A DNA stretch of 64,000 bases from Liquidambar formosana (Eukaryota; Streptophyta; Magnoliopsida; Saxifragales; Altingiaceae). Positions within the stretch are counted from its first letter, which is position 1; the number at the start of each line of letters is the position of its first letter. The stretch is from contig CM077831.1 of the NCBI GenBank assembly GCA_039720395.1, forward strand, positions 33,267,067-33,331,066. The letters run 5' to 3'. This document shows, in pieces, positions 24,085 to 35,700 of the stretch. The translations under genes and the position numbers were made by a program. The notes below the pieces were generated by a model that saw nothing but the letters and a program-made list of their open reading frames with translations, was not told the DNA's origin and searched no databases.

Positions 24085-25294
24085 TTAAGTTCAGGCAGGG
24101 AAGTTTGAAGGCTAGTGTTACCACAATAGCACCCAATAAATTTCTTTTTCATTTTGCTTATCTGAGTGTAGCAGCTACTATGTTAAATTCCTGAACAACT
24201 TTCGTGCTGCAGGCACAGGCTGATATGGTGTTGGTTTGAGGCTTTGAACAAGGCTCAAAAGAGTCTGATCAAGGTCCTGCCAAGTAGAAAAATATAGTAG
24301 GGAGAATGGTAAATCATGGCAATGTTCCTCTAATGATGTAATTCTGTTTTTCTTCCTTTTATTTTTGAGTTCTATACTTGTACCTTAAATTATCCAGATT
24401 CTCTGTCATTCATGCCCATGCAATCAAGAAGATTCAGAGAAGTTATTTACAAGACAACATGACAATTTGTCCCAAGTGTGCTTCGTTTTCAAGTCTCCAA
24501 AAATACTTTGGGAAGAAATCGTTTTGAGTTCATTTTAAATTTTTGAGCATGTTAACCCATGTTTCTCTTTTCCCTTTCCTGATGATTGGGGCTTGTGTAG
24601 GGTTGAATTCTATCTATGGGTGTAGTATACCTTACAAAAAAAAAATGTTTATCAGGTAGAGAACTAGTTTTGAACTCAACCCTCAAAGCTGATGGGACTG
24701 TTTTTGTGGCTTTTGCCTGTACTACTTTCTTTGTGTGCGGTTAAGTATGTGTAATTGCCTAAGGTTCTAGTTTTGCTTGAAAGAAAAAAGGGTAGAGGAA
24801 AGCTTGGAAACATTCATGGGTTATCCTTTCAAAATAAATAGAATTACTTCCAAAATGCTAAGGGAAGGACGCCCAAGTGAGTAGAATTAATATTACAACC
24901 AATTCACACAGTCAAGACTTCGAAATTATTTTAATAATTGGTTCACACTTCACTGAATAATAATTATGTAAAAACAAAAATAAATATCACAACCAATTCA
25001 CACAGTCAAGACTTCGAAGCATTGAATTCACCCTTGCAAAATCCATGATAATGGCGAAGATGTTCATAAGGAGAGAAGAGCAGAGAGAGAACGACGGTTT
25101 GAGAGGTCGTCTGCGGCGGCGTGAGATTACGGCCGTCGAAGGGTAGGAGTCGTCGGGGATGGTCTTCGTCGGCGTCCGGACAGTGTTTACTGGCGTCATT
25201 GGTTTGATCTGCTGATCGAGAGGGGATGGAGAGAGTGAGGCGTGGCTCCTTTTTTTTTTTTTTTTTTTTAATTGCCTGGACACATATAAATAAA
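24085..25294. other. GH127 3' flank and intergenic DNA
   Basis: Holds the 3' UTR of the GH127 gene and a 30-base direct repeat at 24895-24924 and 24989-25018 (core CAATTCACACAGTCAAGACT). An open frame on the minus strand at 24987-25331 has no recognisable similarity, contains a poly-Lys run from a T tract and runs into the neighbouring MITE, so I do not call it a gene. Confidence 0.5.
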
Positions 25295-25761
25295 AGGGAT
25301 CTCTATTGGCACCCCAATACTTGTTTTTCATCCATTTATTTTACATGTTAAGATTTTATGAAAAATATAAAAGATTTATGTTAAAATTGATTACGTAATT
25401 ACTAAAAAATATCATTTTGAATAACTTTGTAAAAGAAACTTTTTTCAAAATTTATCATTTAAGTGGACTTTTTATCCATTTATGAAATAAAAATTGTAAA
25501 TGAACCAAAAATCCATTTAAACGATAGATTTGAGAAAAGCTTTCTTCTACAAAGTTGGTCAAAATGAAATTTTCTAATGAACATGGTAACCAATTTTTAT
25601 GAAAACTTTTTTTTATTTTTCATAAAACCTTAAATTGTAAAACACGTGGGGATGAAAAGCAACCGATTTTTATGAAAACTTTTTTTTATTTTTCATAAAA
25701 CCTTAAATTGTAAAATACATGAGGATGAAAAGCAAGTCTTGGGGTGCCAATAGAAGCTCCC
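25295..25761. mobile_element. 467 bp foldback MITE (family M, copy 1)
   Basis: The left end has GGGATCTCTATTGGCACCCC; the right end is the inverse of GGGAGCTTCTATTGGCACCC. Nearly the whole element is an imperfect palindrome, including TCATTTTGAATAACTTTG on one side and CAAAGTTGGTCAAAATGA on the other. The flanking 9 bp repeat is ATAAATAAA (25286-25294 and 25762-25770), as for Mutator-type elements. A segment of about 75 bases next to the right end is tandemly duplicated (about 25590-25735). Related copies are at 40830-41234 and 61182-61562. Confidence 0.85.
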
Positions 25762-25835
25762 ATAAATAAACCACTGCTTAAAAAAATAAAATCACAATAC
25801 AAATGAAAACGTAATTACCAAACACACTTTATTTT

Positions 25836-25992
25836 ACATTGATAGTGCTATTATTAACAGCGCTTTCAAACCGACATAAAATAAAATAAAAAGTTAAACA
25901 CGCTATCAAATCCCGGCAGTACTACTGACGCTTTCTAAACACGTTAGAAACGCATTGATAGCGCTATTGATAAAAGCGCTTTCAAACCTTTT
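25836..25992. repeat. Direct repeat of a 36-base phrase
   Basis: CATTGATAGTGCTATT followed by AACAGCGCTTTCAAACC (about 25836-25871) recurs as CATTGATAGCGCTATT plus AAAAGCGCTTTCAAACC (about 25953-25988). The phrase is rich in GCGCT palindromes. No known element was recognised. Confidence 0.7.
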
Positions 25993-26074
25993 TTTGTTTT
26001 TTAATTTTCAGTACGGCTTTTTGTTGACCGTATTTCGCTGCGTATACATAGTGAAAGCGTGTCTGTAACCAGGA

Positions 26075-26215
26075 AAGCAGCTGGCGACGAAGGCCAATCG
26101 GAAGTCGGCTCCGGGTACCGGAGGAGTGAAGAAGCCGTACAGGTTCCGGAAAGGGACGGTGGCGCTGAGGGAGATCAGGGAGTAGCAGAAGAGCATGGAG
26201 CTGTTAATTCGAAGA
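26075..26215 (+). pseudogene. Histone H3 pseudogene fragment
   Basis: One frame reads [20 protein letters not shown], then [16 protein letters not shown], a stop codon, and QKSMELLIR. This is the N-terminal tail and alpha-N region of canonical H3. It has no introns in this part, lacks the ARTKQTARKS start, carries a TAG where H3 has a Tyr codon, and loses similarity after LLIR, where LPFQRLVREIA should follow. It is a dead fragment, possibly a processed copy. The longer open frame at 26059-26307 is the wrong frame. Confidence 0.85.
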
Positions 26216-26324
26216 AAACATTCAGCTTGCGAGAAGGCTCACAAGAGTACATCTCTCTGTATTTCTTGGGATCGCATGATCCCATATTCCCATCCATTTT
26301 TTGTTGAACCAATTCCTCTGCTTG

Positions 26325-26553
26325 CAAAACCCCCAGGGCCCTAGACCTGGCCCAAATTCACATGGCCATCAAATCTAATACGGGCCCTATCCAGCCCAAT
26401 CCTCATTACGTGGGCCGAACGGCATTTCTGTAGCTTGCTGGACTATTTCTATTTTCAACTCGGATACTATACAATACTAATCTAGGGTTTTAGGGTAGTT
26501 TTTCGGCTCTGAAACTGAGAGAGAGAAAGAGACCAACTTCAAAGCCCGCAACA
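26325..26553 (+). promoter_or_regulatory. Ribosomal-protein-type promoter and leader
   Basis: Contains several site II motifs (TGGGCC/T in either orientation: GGCCCA near 26350, AGCCCA near 26393, TGGGCC near 26411) and a telo-box (CTAGGGTTTTAGGG near 26483). These are followed by a GA-rich leader into ATG. The combination is the established signature of plant ribosomal protein promoters and agrees with the exon that follows. Confidence 0.75.
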
Positions 26554-26639
26554 ATGGTGGAAAGATCCAACAAAGGAAGAAAAGAAGAGGTTGTCACCAG
26601 AGAATACACCATCAATCTCCACAAACGCCTTCATGGATG
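26554..26639 (+). pseudogene. RPL31: Ribosomal protein L31 exon 1, no later exons
   Basis: The exon encodes [20 protein letters not shown], then NLHKRLHG, the N-terminus of eL31, a protein of the large ribosomal subunit. It ends GGATG|GT, the expected donor, and the next codon should begin a segment like CTFKKKAPKAIKEI. I searched the following sequence by eye up to the LRR gene and found no such exon. The locus is therefore probably a 5' fragment (promoter, leader, exon 1, start of intron) and not a working gene. A very long intron or a rearrangement is the alternative. Confidence 0.7.
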
Positions 26640-26871
26640 GTACTGCCTTCTCTATCTAATAATTTTTTTATTTTTTCATACTTTCCCTTCGATTCGTCAC
26701 CTACTCCAGCTGAGTGGAAAATTTTCGCATATTATGATGGTCGACTTATATATAAGTCCATTGATCTTTACGTATATGTATGTGTATAATTTACGGTACA
26801 AATACGACTCTGTTGGTATAAATGTGGATGTATTTTGAGTTTAGTTTGATGAAATGTAGTTTCAAGAATTT

Positions 26872-26875
<4 letters not shown>

Positions 26876-26906
<31 letters not shown>

Positions 26907-26907
26907 A
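26876..26907. repeat. GT microsatellite
   Basis: A GTGTGT run with one GC interruption. Confidence 0.9.
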
Positions 26908-27523
26908 GATTTAGGTTTGATCAGTTTATCCCATTTTTATGTTGGTGTGAAATGGTAAAATTCTTGGATTACCAAATGCAAAGGGCCAGGTTGGAGTTTT
27001 GAGAGTGCTCAGTCTGTACTAAAAACTAGTCAAGACTATATCCAGCTCACCCCTCCTAATGTCCCGCTTAACGAGACTGGGCAATGACCTTTCTAGGACA
27101 ATGAGAGGGAACCCATAATGCGTTCCAATAATAAACCTGTTATCTCACATGAGGTTGAGACCCACATGCACGTGCAATTCATGTGATCATACGGGAACTT
27201 ATTATTGGTTCCTAGCATTGCTCTTTTTATAATTGTCTGTTGGTAAGTAGATGCACTCTAGAGTCAAATGTAACATAGACTTGAGAATTTCCCATCTTGT
27301 TGATAGTTCTGGCAGTTATAAGTCCATTGACTTGAGTCTGCATGTATAGACTCCCGTACATATGCGTATACATATGATTTCATACTTGATTGATTTCTTG
27401 CATTTATGGTCATTGGTCAATTAAGAATTTAAGATGGTTTGAGTTAAACTGTAATGTAGATCTAAGGTTGAGAATGAAGTGCAAGAACTTCTATTAATGT
27501 ACAGTTAAGAGGAAATTCTAGAG

Positions 27524-27660
27524 TAATGCTATTACCCCAACTTTTACCTCAACTCTCTTGAACAAGGTGGGATCCACATGGGTTCCAAATGAGTGTGGTT
27601 CCCTCCCCATGTGAGATAATTAGGGTAAAAGTTGGGATTTGGAGTCGTGCAGTATTTGCC
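27524..27660. mobile_element. Candidate short foldback MITE
   Basis: TACCCCAACTTTTACCTCAA near the left end is mirrored by TTAGGGTAAAAGTTGGGAT near the right, with GGGATCCACATGG between. A comparable weak inverted pair (CCAATAATAAAC / TTATTATTGG) lies at about 27125-27215. No certain target duplication was found. Confidence 0.45.
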
Positions 27661-29991
27661 ACAATTTTAACTAGGTTAAGGAATAATCAGCAAAAAAGAA
27701 TGATTATACTTTTAATATCACCACTAAATATTATTAATGTTTTGAAATAATTTAAACCGTGTTATTTGTTTGTTTAATTGTTTAGACGGGCAGTGGCTAT
27801 TGGAAAAATTGTTCTGGAAGAAGTTTCTTCGTTGACACTCTGTTTATCTTGATGGTTATTTTACTTTAATTCTTCTTCATTATGGTTCAGAAATCAGAAT
27901 ATATGACTCTTGCTAACATTTGATTTTTTTGAGGAAAATTTCCATGGAAATGTTGATTGTCCAAACAGAGTCTAGGTTGGTTAAAGAGATTCTGCTAAAT
28001 TACATTTAAATAGTAGTATGGGAACTTTGAAGGCCACATTTTGGTGACCTCGTATTTCTGTGGATTATGTTCATTGTGGTACTGAATGTAGTGCAGTAGT
28101 GGATTTTATTCATTTCTTTGCATCTGTAGTTGGGTGTTCATGAGCACTAGATTGTTAACCTGTGGGCTATGGCATGTTGTAAATAGGAAGGATACTCCTG
28201 GAATTTGCTGGGTTTTTCATTTCATTTCCTCCCACAGGCTTTAACCTTTGTAACTCTGTTCTTATATTCACTTTTGGCACTGTTTTAAAGCCTTACTTAT
28301 GAGTTTGAAGCTACGCGACTATGAATTCTTTATTTTACTGCGCATTAGATGTGTAGCTTCTGTGTGCACACGAAAATCATCAGGCTATGTTCTTGGATTG
28401 ATTAGAGTAATTAAAAGTCAGGCAACGATCAACAAGTGTAACTCGGTTTCTAATCCAATATATCTGCATTTTTGGGGTTTGTCACTTGATTGAATGCGAA
28501 TCTGATCATTGCATCCTTTTACCATTGGTAATGTGACGAAAACTAGCTTTAAGCTACTAAAGAAGAATTTCTTGTGTATGGATTATGCAGTGAGTTTATG
28601 GATTGAATCAGGGAATTGCAATAAGGTCCATAGGGTGATCGATGAGCCTCAATTCCAACTCAACTTGAAAAAGAAGCCGAGGGTGTGATCTTGTTCTGAA
28701 CCCAGACAAATGAACTATAAGTCTAGCCTATTTGCCTTACCATATTGAAAATTGATTTTACATTCTGATGTCAAATGTCACACGAGTGAGGTCTCGTGAG
28801 CAAAATCTACACGTGTGCATATGCATGTAATATAGTAATGTGGGCAAGGTTTTATCTTGGAGTGTGCAAAAGATTCCTTTCAGTGATGGGACTCCTCTTA
28901 TTTAATGCAAACTTATGTCTACCCAAATATACATAAAATGCGTCACGTGTATTGTCTGTGCTAGTTTTAGAGTGGCCGCATTAAAGATGAGTTTGAGTCA
29001 TTTTAATTTCGCTATTAACTGATAAGGGTTCCTTCTCCTCACAACCACAAATTCTTGCAGACAATAAGGTAAAAATATAGTTCTTTCGGGTAGGGTGGGG
29101 GGAATTATTGTAAGGTAGTTAACCCAATCTTGTGTTCATTCGTCTTGCCAACACCTCCCCCAAAAATAAATAAATAAATAAATAGGGCCCCATCTAGATC
29201 AATGTTCAAAAATTCAAACAAATCTTTAAGATCCACGTGAACATTGGAATGCGCCTCTGTGTCTCTTTCATTCATAGAGTGACAGATAACTCTTGACCAT
29301 CATGGTCGCTGCAAGGCTATCCAAGGCATTTTGGCTATGAACCAGGAAACCACACATGTGCCAACGTATCATGTTTGGCTTATGTAAAAAATTAAAATTA
29401 ATTATAAAAATAATTAAGATCTCATCAAATGCTCCAATTAAAACTTAAACTATAAAAAATAGTTAAAAATTAATTAAGATTTTAATTTCAAACTATAAAG
29501 ATAGTTGATAAATAAATAAATAAAAGGCACGTTAATGTTTCTGATGGGGCAGCCATAATTCCATAATATTAATAATATCTGGTTTTCTCAAAAAATGATT
29601 AGGTATGTGTGGATCATCAATTAAACATACAATCATAAGAAGCAATAATTTCAAAATTAAGAGAGACCACACCACACTTACATGGAGTCAACCATCGTCA
29701 CATCAAATAAAATTCATATGACCCACCAAATTTAGGTGATAACAATGAAAAAGGTGGCTTGTTGGGATGTGACACAAATTACTGGTTCACTCAATTTCCA
29801 AACTCATGCAAATTACGTGCATGAACCTTCCAAATTTCCATAACAACGTAATTATACATAACACAAATATTATATCAATTAAACACTTTTTCTTCCCTCT
29901 TACACGCATGATACAAACATATATATTCTTGAGATATATAAATCGGTTAATTAGACCGAACAAACCGTTTCGTATTGATTGATACCCCTAT
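27661..29991. other. Intergenic, nothing recognised
   Basis: AT-rich DNA with short AATA/AAAT tracts near 29170 and 29515. An exon-like stretch after TTTAG at 27785 (ACGGGCAGTGGCTATTGG) is not similar to RPL31 or anything else I know. Confidence 0.5.
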
Positions 29992-31083
29992 CTAACAAGC
30001 TCTAAGTGGCTTCCCACATAGACAATCATTGTATAGGAACGACGACGCTTCAAGATGGTCGAACGGCGATCCGGCCGGGATCGGGCCACACAAGTGGTTG
30101 TGACTCAAATCCAAGTGCCCGATAAACGATGCCATGGCTATCGATTTTGGTATAGATCCCTTCAAATTATTATGCGACAAATCGAGCGCTGTAAAATACG
30201 ATCGGGGACCAAAAGCATCTGGTATTTTGCCCCCGATTGCGTTTTGGCTCAAATTTAATATGCTTATACCCGAGTTAATTATACTCGGGGGTAAATTACC
30301 TGATATTTTATTACAATCGAGATTTAATGTGGCTAAAACCGGCATTTTGCGAAATACGTCGGGGAGCGGGCCGGATATCTTGTTCAAAGAAAGATCCAAG
30401 TCGGCGAGTCGGTATATATTAGATATCGAACTCGGAATCGGACCAGTGAGTTGATTCCGACTCAGTAAAGCGCGACTCAGCATGGTGAGTCGACCGATGT
30501 CACGTGGAACCTCGCCGGAGATTCTGTTGTTCCGGAGATCGAGGTGCATTAAGCTTGACAGTCCGGCGATCGACGGCGGGATCGTGCCGGAGATGAGGTT
30601 GTCGGCGACGTTGAGCACCGTGAGTCGCCGGAGATTACCAATGTCAGCTGGAATATCGCCGGAGATTTTGTTTCCGATGAGATCGAGGATACGAAGGAAT
30701 GGCAGTCTGGTGATGCACCGGGGAATCTCCCCGGAGATTCCTTTCCAGTCGGCGATGATGATACTCGAGAGGCGGTTCAGCCTACAGATGGCCGGCGAGA
30801 TCGAGCCGGTCATGAAACCGGTGCGGTGAGCTTTTTCGAAGATCGGGTCCTCGGACTCGCCCCGGAGGTTGATGTCGGCGACTCGGCGAGTCATCGGGTC
30901 GCAACTCACGCCGTACCAGTTGTGGCAACAGTCGTTGCCCGTCCACGAGTTGAAGATGCCCAAGTAGGGCTCGTGGAGGGCTGCCCTGAAGGCCAGCAGT
31001 GCTGCTCGGTCTGACGGCGGGCAAGCATTAACGGCGGAGGTAGCGGCGACTAGTAGAACCGTTAAGATGGAAACCAGATCCAT
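29992..31083 (-). CDS. DRT100-like leucine-rich repeat protein, single exon
   Basis: The protein has 363 residues, the usual length of the DRT100/At3g20820 family. I start at the ATG at 31083 because the residues upstream in that frame are encoded by the CT-rich leader and MDLVSILTVLLVAATSAVNA is a normal signal peptide. The LRR N-terminal cap follows (PPSDRAALLAFRAAL, then GNDCCHNWYGVSCDP). The marker RGESEDPIFEKA comes next, then about nine to ten plant-type LRRs (for example LRILDLIGNKISGDIP). The protein ends in a cysteine pair (CLCGKPLRAC). There is no transmembrane or kinase domain, so it should be secreted. The DRT100 name comes from a bacterial complementation assay; its real plant function is not established. 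The region is GC-richer than its surroundings. Confidence 0.93.
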   Translation of the reverse strand: MDLVSILTVLLVAATSAVNACPPSDRAALLAFRAALHEPYLGIFNSWTGNDCCHNWYGVSCDPMTRRVADINLRGESEDPIFEKAHRTGFMTGSISPAICRLNRLSSIIIADWKGISGEIPRCITRLPFLRILDLIGNKISGDIPADIGNLRRLTVLNVADNLISGTIPPSIAGLSSLMHLDLRNNRISGEVPRDIGRLTMLSRALLSRNQLTGPIPSSISNIYRLADLDLSLNKISGPLPDVFRKMPVLATLNLDCNKISGNLPPSIINSGISILNLSQNAIGGKIPDAFGPRSYFTALDLSHNNLKGSIPKSIAMASFIGHLDLSHNHLCGPIPAGSPFDHLEASSFLYNDCLCGKPLRAC

Positions 31084-31266
31084 CTCTAATTCTCTCTCTA
31101 AAACTCTCTCTCGATCTCTCACTATATATACATATATGATACTCTTTCTCTCTCTAAAACACACACATACACTCTCTCTCTCTCTCACTGTCTCACTCTC
31201 ACCGACTTGGTAGTGTAACAGTAGAGCTGGCTTCGATGGGGTTTGAAGCATGGGAATGTTGTCACC

Positions 31267-31275
31267 TCTTATATA
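31267..31275 (-). promoter_or_regulatory. Probable TATA box of the LRR gene
   Basis: Read on the minus strand, CTATATAAG lies about 190 bases before the chosen start codon. A CT/GA-rich leader follows (31090-31210). Confidence 0.55.
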
Positions 31276-31283
31276 GTCAAATG

Positions 31284-32079
31284 AATTTATTGGGACGATT
31301 TTACCCTTAACGTACAGTTATTATTGTGGGCATACAGATCATGCAACATGGGGCCGGGAAGGGATAAGCATGAGTGCAAAAAAATAAAAATAATAATAAT
31401 AATAATATGACGACGGTGGGAGGCATGGGTGGTGGTGTATTGCGGCTGCGTGGCAGTCCTAGGTCCAGGTCTTCAGGTATCGGCCTGGTAAGATTGTTCC
31501 CTGGCCCATTGGTGATTTAATCCAACTATAGCAATTTCATTTGTTGGAATTATATAATACAGCAATTTATGTGATTAGGATCGGTATAAATGAATACTCG
31601 TAGTGTGTTTTAATTCAAAAATTATGTCACAATACCAATTACATAAAGAGTGGACTTACGATTTTTTAGGCTTTACATATAAAAAGAGAAAAATCTTAAA
31701 TCTAATTTTCCGCTCTCTCTTGCGTTGTCCAAAGGAGCCCTAGTCGAATTTATTATATTTTAATTCCTATTTATTTGGGCAAACAACTAGTCGAATTTAT
31801 TATAAACATTAAGTAAAGTAACTTTATCCGTATCAAATGATTAATCGAATTGAAAATTTGAGTATATTATTGGCTAAGAAAAAATATATGCATACAACTA
31901 TTACACGTGATCAAATAGAGAATGAAGTTGTTGGAATTTTTTTCTTTTTTAATATTCTCTCAATTAAAAAACTCATATACAAATATAGTATTTGATGATG
32001 AATAAGCAAACAAGAATTTGAACCCAGGCATAGTTAAGTACAACGGTTGGATGCTTTAATCTTTACCATCCAACATAGA
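31284..32079. other. Intergenic, with AAT microsatellite
   Basis: Holds an (AAT)n run at about 31386-31408. Near 32015, TTTGAACCCAGGC resembles an inverted tRNA B box, but no matching A box was found. Confidence 0.5.
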
Positions 32080-32720
32080 TAGTGTGTGGGAATATTTCTG
32101 AACCGAGGAACCAGTTTGGGTTAAAGAGTTCAAACCAGAATTATTGATACGTGGCAAAGGCAACTTAGCCAGATCCTTTGCAACGCACGTGATCTCCCAG
32201 TTGGGGGCCTTACACTCAACTCGGGACATCTATCCCATAAATCATACTACAATCCAAATTCTACTACAGTCCAAAACTGTTACTACAGCTATAATTCCTG
32301 ACACAGCGGTTACAAGAAATCATAGTTCTTTACCCAACCATGATCAATAAACCATGATCAGACGGTTATTGGCTAACCATGGTCAGATCTGACCTAACCA
32401 AAGCAGTTACCTAACCTCACATGGTCAGTCTGTACAGGTTGATATATATAGAATACGATACAGCCAAATAAAGTAAACTACAGTACCCTAATCCTCTGAA
32501 ATTCATCTTATTCCTTGTCTCTTCCTTCATAAACGACTTCCGACTTAAGCATTAGAGAGGGTTTGGCCAAAACCCACCTTGACCTACCCTCTGACTTTGT
32601 TTCTAAGCTTGTGAATGCAAATCCACGAGCGAGAAGAAGCTCCTTCACCATCATCAGATCTCGGGGAGCAGATTTTACCCCGTACAAATAGTATCTTCAA
32701 GCTAGTTGCCTGAATTGAAA
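32080..32720 (+). mobile_element. Probable solo LTR or LTR fragment, Ty3/gypsy (Tat-type)
   Basis: A TATA-like stretch (GATATATATAGAATACG near 32439) and a polyadenylation-like AATAAA near 32466 precede CGACTTAAGCATTAGAG near 32541 and CCAAAACCCACC. The phrase resembles the conserved CTGACTTAAGCATCGGAG of plant Tat/Ogre-type LTRs. There are no internal gag-pol genes. The boundaries are estimates and no target duplication was identified. Confidence 0.45.
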
Positions 32721-35700
32721 GGGGGATTAAGTTAGGACTTAGGACATTAAAAAAAGAGATGGTTAAAAAAAAATTGGGTCGGTCCACACACAAGTCTGGC
32801 TCATGGTCCCTAGTAGCTAAAGCCCTGAATCTGTGTCTCCCCTACTAAAATCACTCATCTGATCCCAGTCTATTTTAATAAATGCACTATGAACAATTAT
32901 AGAATGGGCATTCAAAATGAGTGATCTGGAGTTATTCTGTATGGTTCAGTTCCCCTATCACCACACTCTGCAAATTGGTCCCTACCAAAATGGAGATCAT
33001 TAATGTGGGCCATTGATATAACAGATGAGGATCAAGTGAGGACAAACCGTCAGCTGCCCATGTTAGGATGATATCAAACAAACAAGATATGTGAGAGTTT
33101 GGCAGCCTGTAAAATTTAATTTTTAATCAAGGCAAAATATTGGTTTTTACAAGTGTAGTTTGTGTGATTTAACTCATAAGAAATGCCTTGAAAATGGTGA
33201 ATTCAAATTTAACCTACCGAGGCTTAATGTTTGGTAGAGAACCCAATGCTTGTTTTCATGATTCTTTAATTCGGAGCCACTGGAAGCCTCCTCTGGACTA
33301 TGGTCCCCATCACAGATGTGGCCTCCAGCATTATTTACCCTCTTCTGAAAAAAGTCAAATAATAGATGTGATGAGGAGAGTTTTTACCCCACCAAAAAGG
33401 CCAAAAAAAGGTGTCTACGATATGCCTTTTTTGGAACTTTTAGAAAGGCCTAATAATAAAAACAAACCTAATTGATCAACACCAAGCCTATGTCATCATG
33501 TGAAAAAAATGTAAAATCTAGATGGGCATGTAAAAAATATCACTTAGTATCATATGATGAGATATTCTTTCTTAAAATTTTAAGAAAACCCAATCATGAT
33601 TTAATTTCCTTAATCATAAATTCGTATAAAGTTGGATTTTCTTAGATTATGTGGTAGCATGATAAGAGCACAGATTCAATGCTTAGTTCATCAATGTTAT
33701 TGGATCACGTTTTGGACAGGTTTTGATTAAAAGTTAAAAAAAATTGTTATTAAAATGATCAAAATGATTTTAGTAAATAATTTTTTTAATTTTTAATCTG
33801 AATCATCCAAAAGCATAATCCACCACCCATACCTGATGAGCTATATTACGTGCTGAGTTCTTTGAGCTCAGCACTGAAATCTTTGGTAGCGTGGTAGTTA
33901 CCAAATCATTTTGCTTTCAGAAACACACAGGAAATGCATAAACAAACCAAGGTAAAATGGGTAATGATTCTCCTAAGATTTTGCACATGCTCTGACACCT
34001 TTAGCTGGCCTGCAAAATATTGGAACCTTTGTTGGATAAAACTGTGATCTAGTATATATATATTATATATTACATATATTTTTGTGACGAGACATGTTTT
34101 ATATTGCCATTTTGGAAAGGGGAAATTAATGATTCAATAAAGGTGAGAATGGTGTAATAATTCTCACAAGATTTTGCACAAGAGCTGACAAATAGCTGCC
34201 TAGCTGGCATACAGTAAGACCATAATGGTAAAACCGGAATGGTCACACCCAAAAACAGTTGCACCTCCAATTTTATGATTGGCATTAGAAGTGAAAAATG
34301 CGCAGGATCCCACCCGTTTTTTAACATATTACTATGGAATCAAAAAGTTCACATTTTTTTTTTTTAACAATAAAAAAAAAGGGTATTATTTTAAACCTTT
34401 TTTAGGGATACCAACCTTGGGCTCTGCCTGGCTAAACCCATTTTCTTAAGAAAGTGTGATGCAGCTTTGAAAGTGCTCCAACAGCCCACCTTAAAAGAAA
34501 CCCGCCATGGTTATAAGCCCATGGTCCTTTTCTTCTCTTCTTGTTTTAAAATAACCAAGAAGCTGTATCAACCGATTTTTGGAACAAAATTTCACTTCAC
34601 TGAAGTAATTATCCCCTAACACAATATTTAAAATAATTTATTAATATCCAACTGCCTTAAATTAGCATTTACACTATACAACAAATTTTCCTAGAACTGA
34701 CACCACATGCATACGCAGATACCTTGGAGATGCATGTGCAGTGCGAGAAACATGGGCTGTCCCCTCCTTATTCTCGGTGGTCTCATGAGTATGACCTAAA
34801 GTCGCGCAATGTTTGCCTGTTTTGGTGTAATTTTTTGACCAGATTGAGAAATTCATGCAAAAATTCATGAGAGAATCTTAAATATTTAAGTGTCTTAGTC
34901 GGTTACAACCTTTACTCCCACATCTCTTTCATGTGGGCAAGATCAGAACCACCGAAAACCGAGAAGCAGGACCAAGAAAATGTCGAGCTCAAAATAATTT
35001 ACGCCCTTTTCATGCACAAAACGATGAACTGAATTCAAATAAAACCATATTGTCATTGTAACCACTGTGGGACAGAGGACGTTGATTGGATTCTACCTAA
35101 AGATGTATACGGATTACAATAGAAGGATACAGCTTTTGTGCAAAATTTTTATGCAAGCTAATTTATCAAATAATGAGTGGAGCTTGGCCACATCAGTTTT
35201 TTGGATTCCGTTAGATCTTGTGGTTTTGATAGCTTTTAAGAATTATGTCAAAATTTGTGTACAAGAGTTGAGCCTGATGATCCTGACCCTTGTGCTAGAT
35301 TCTCATCCTTTGATTTAATCAAGCATGAAATTATTTATTTGTAGAAAGGAGTTTCTAAGAACTGCATTCTAAATCAAGACTTCCACAACAATATATCCTA
35401 GGTTTCTATGGTACCCCCCCCCCCCCCCCCCCCTCTCTCCTCTTTGGACCGATCATCAAATTAAAAAAGCATTGCGACTCAACCAATTTGGAGCAACCTA
35501 ACTTCAGATGAATGCTGTAATCAACTCACAAATCATTAATTGACCTTATCATTTCATGTAAGAGAAAATCAATCTTAACCCAATCACAAAAAAGTTACGA
35601 ATACCATAGTCTCTCCTATAAACCACTTTTCCCACAACCACAGCAATTGACAAACCCCCATCATAGCATAGAGGAGCACTTTGGTTGTTTTGCCAAAAGG

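Noticed and set aside
24987..25331. Minus-strand ORF of 114 codons as a gene
   Set aside because: It includes a poly-Lys run from a T tract, runs into a MITE, and resembles no known protein.
26059..26307. 82-codon plus-strand ORF as a novel small protein
   Set aside because: It is the shifted frame of the histone H3 fragment, which explains its unusual composition.
30055..31014. Plus-strand ORFs opposite the LRR gene
   Set aside because: They are antisense shadows of a GC-rich, strongly conserved coding exon.
33188..33475. 95-codon ORF as a gene
   Set aside because: No recognisable domain, no splice context, and it lies among repeats.
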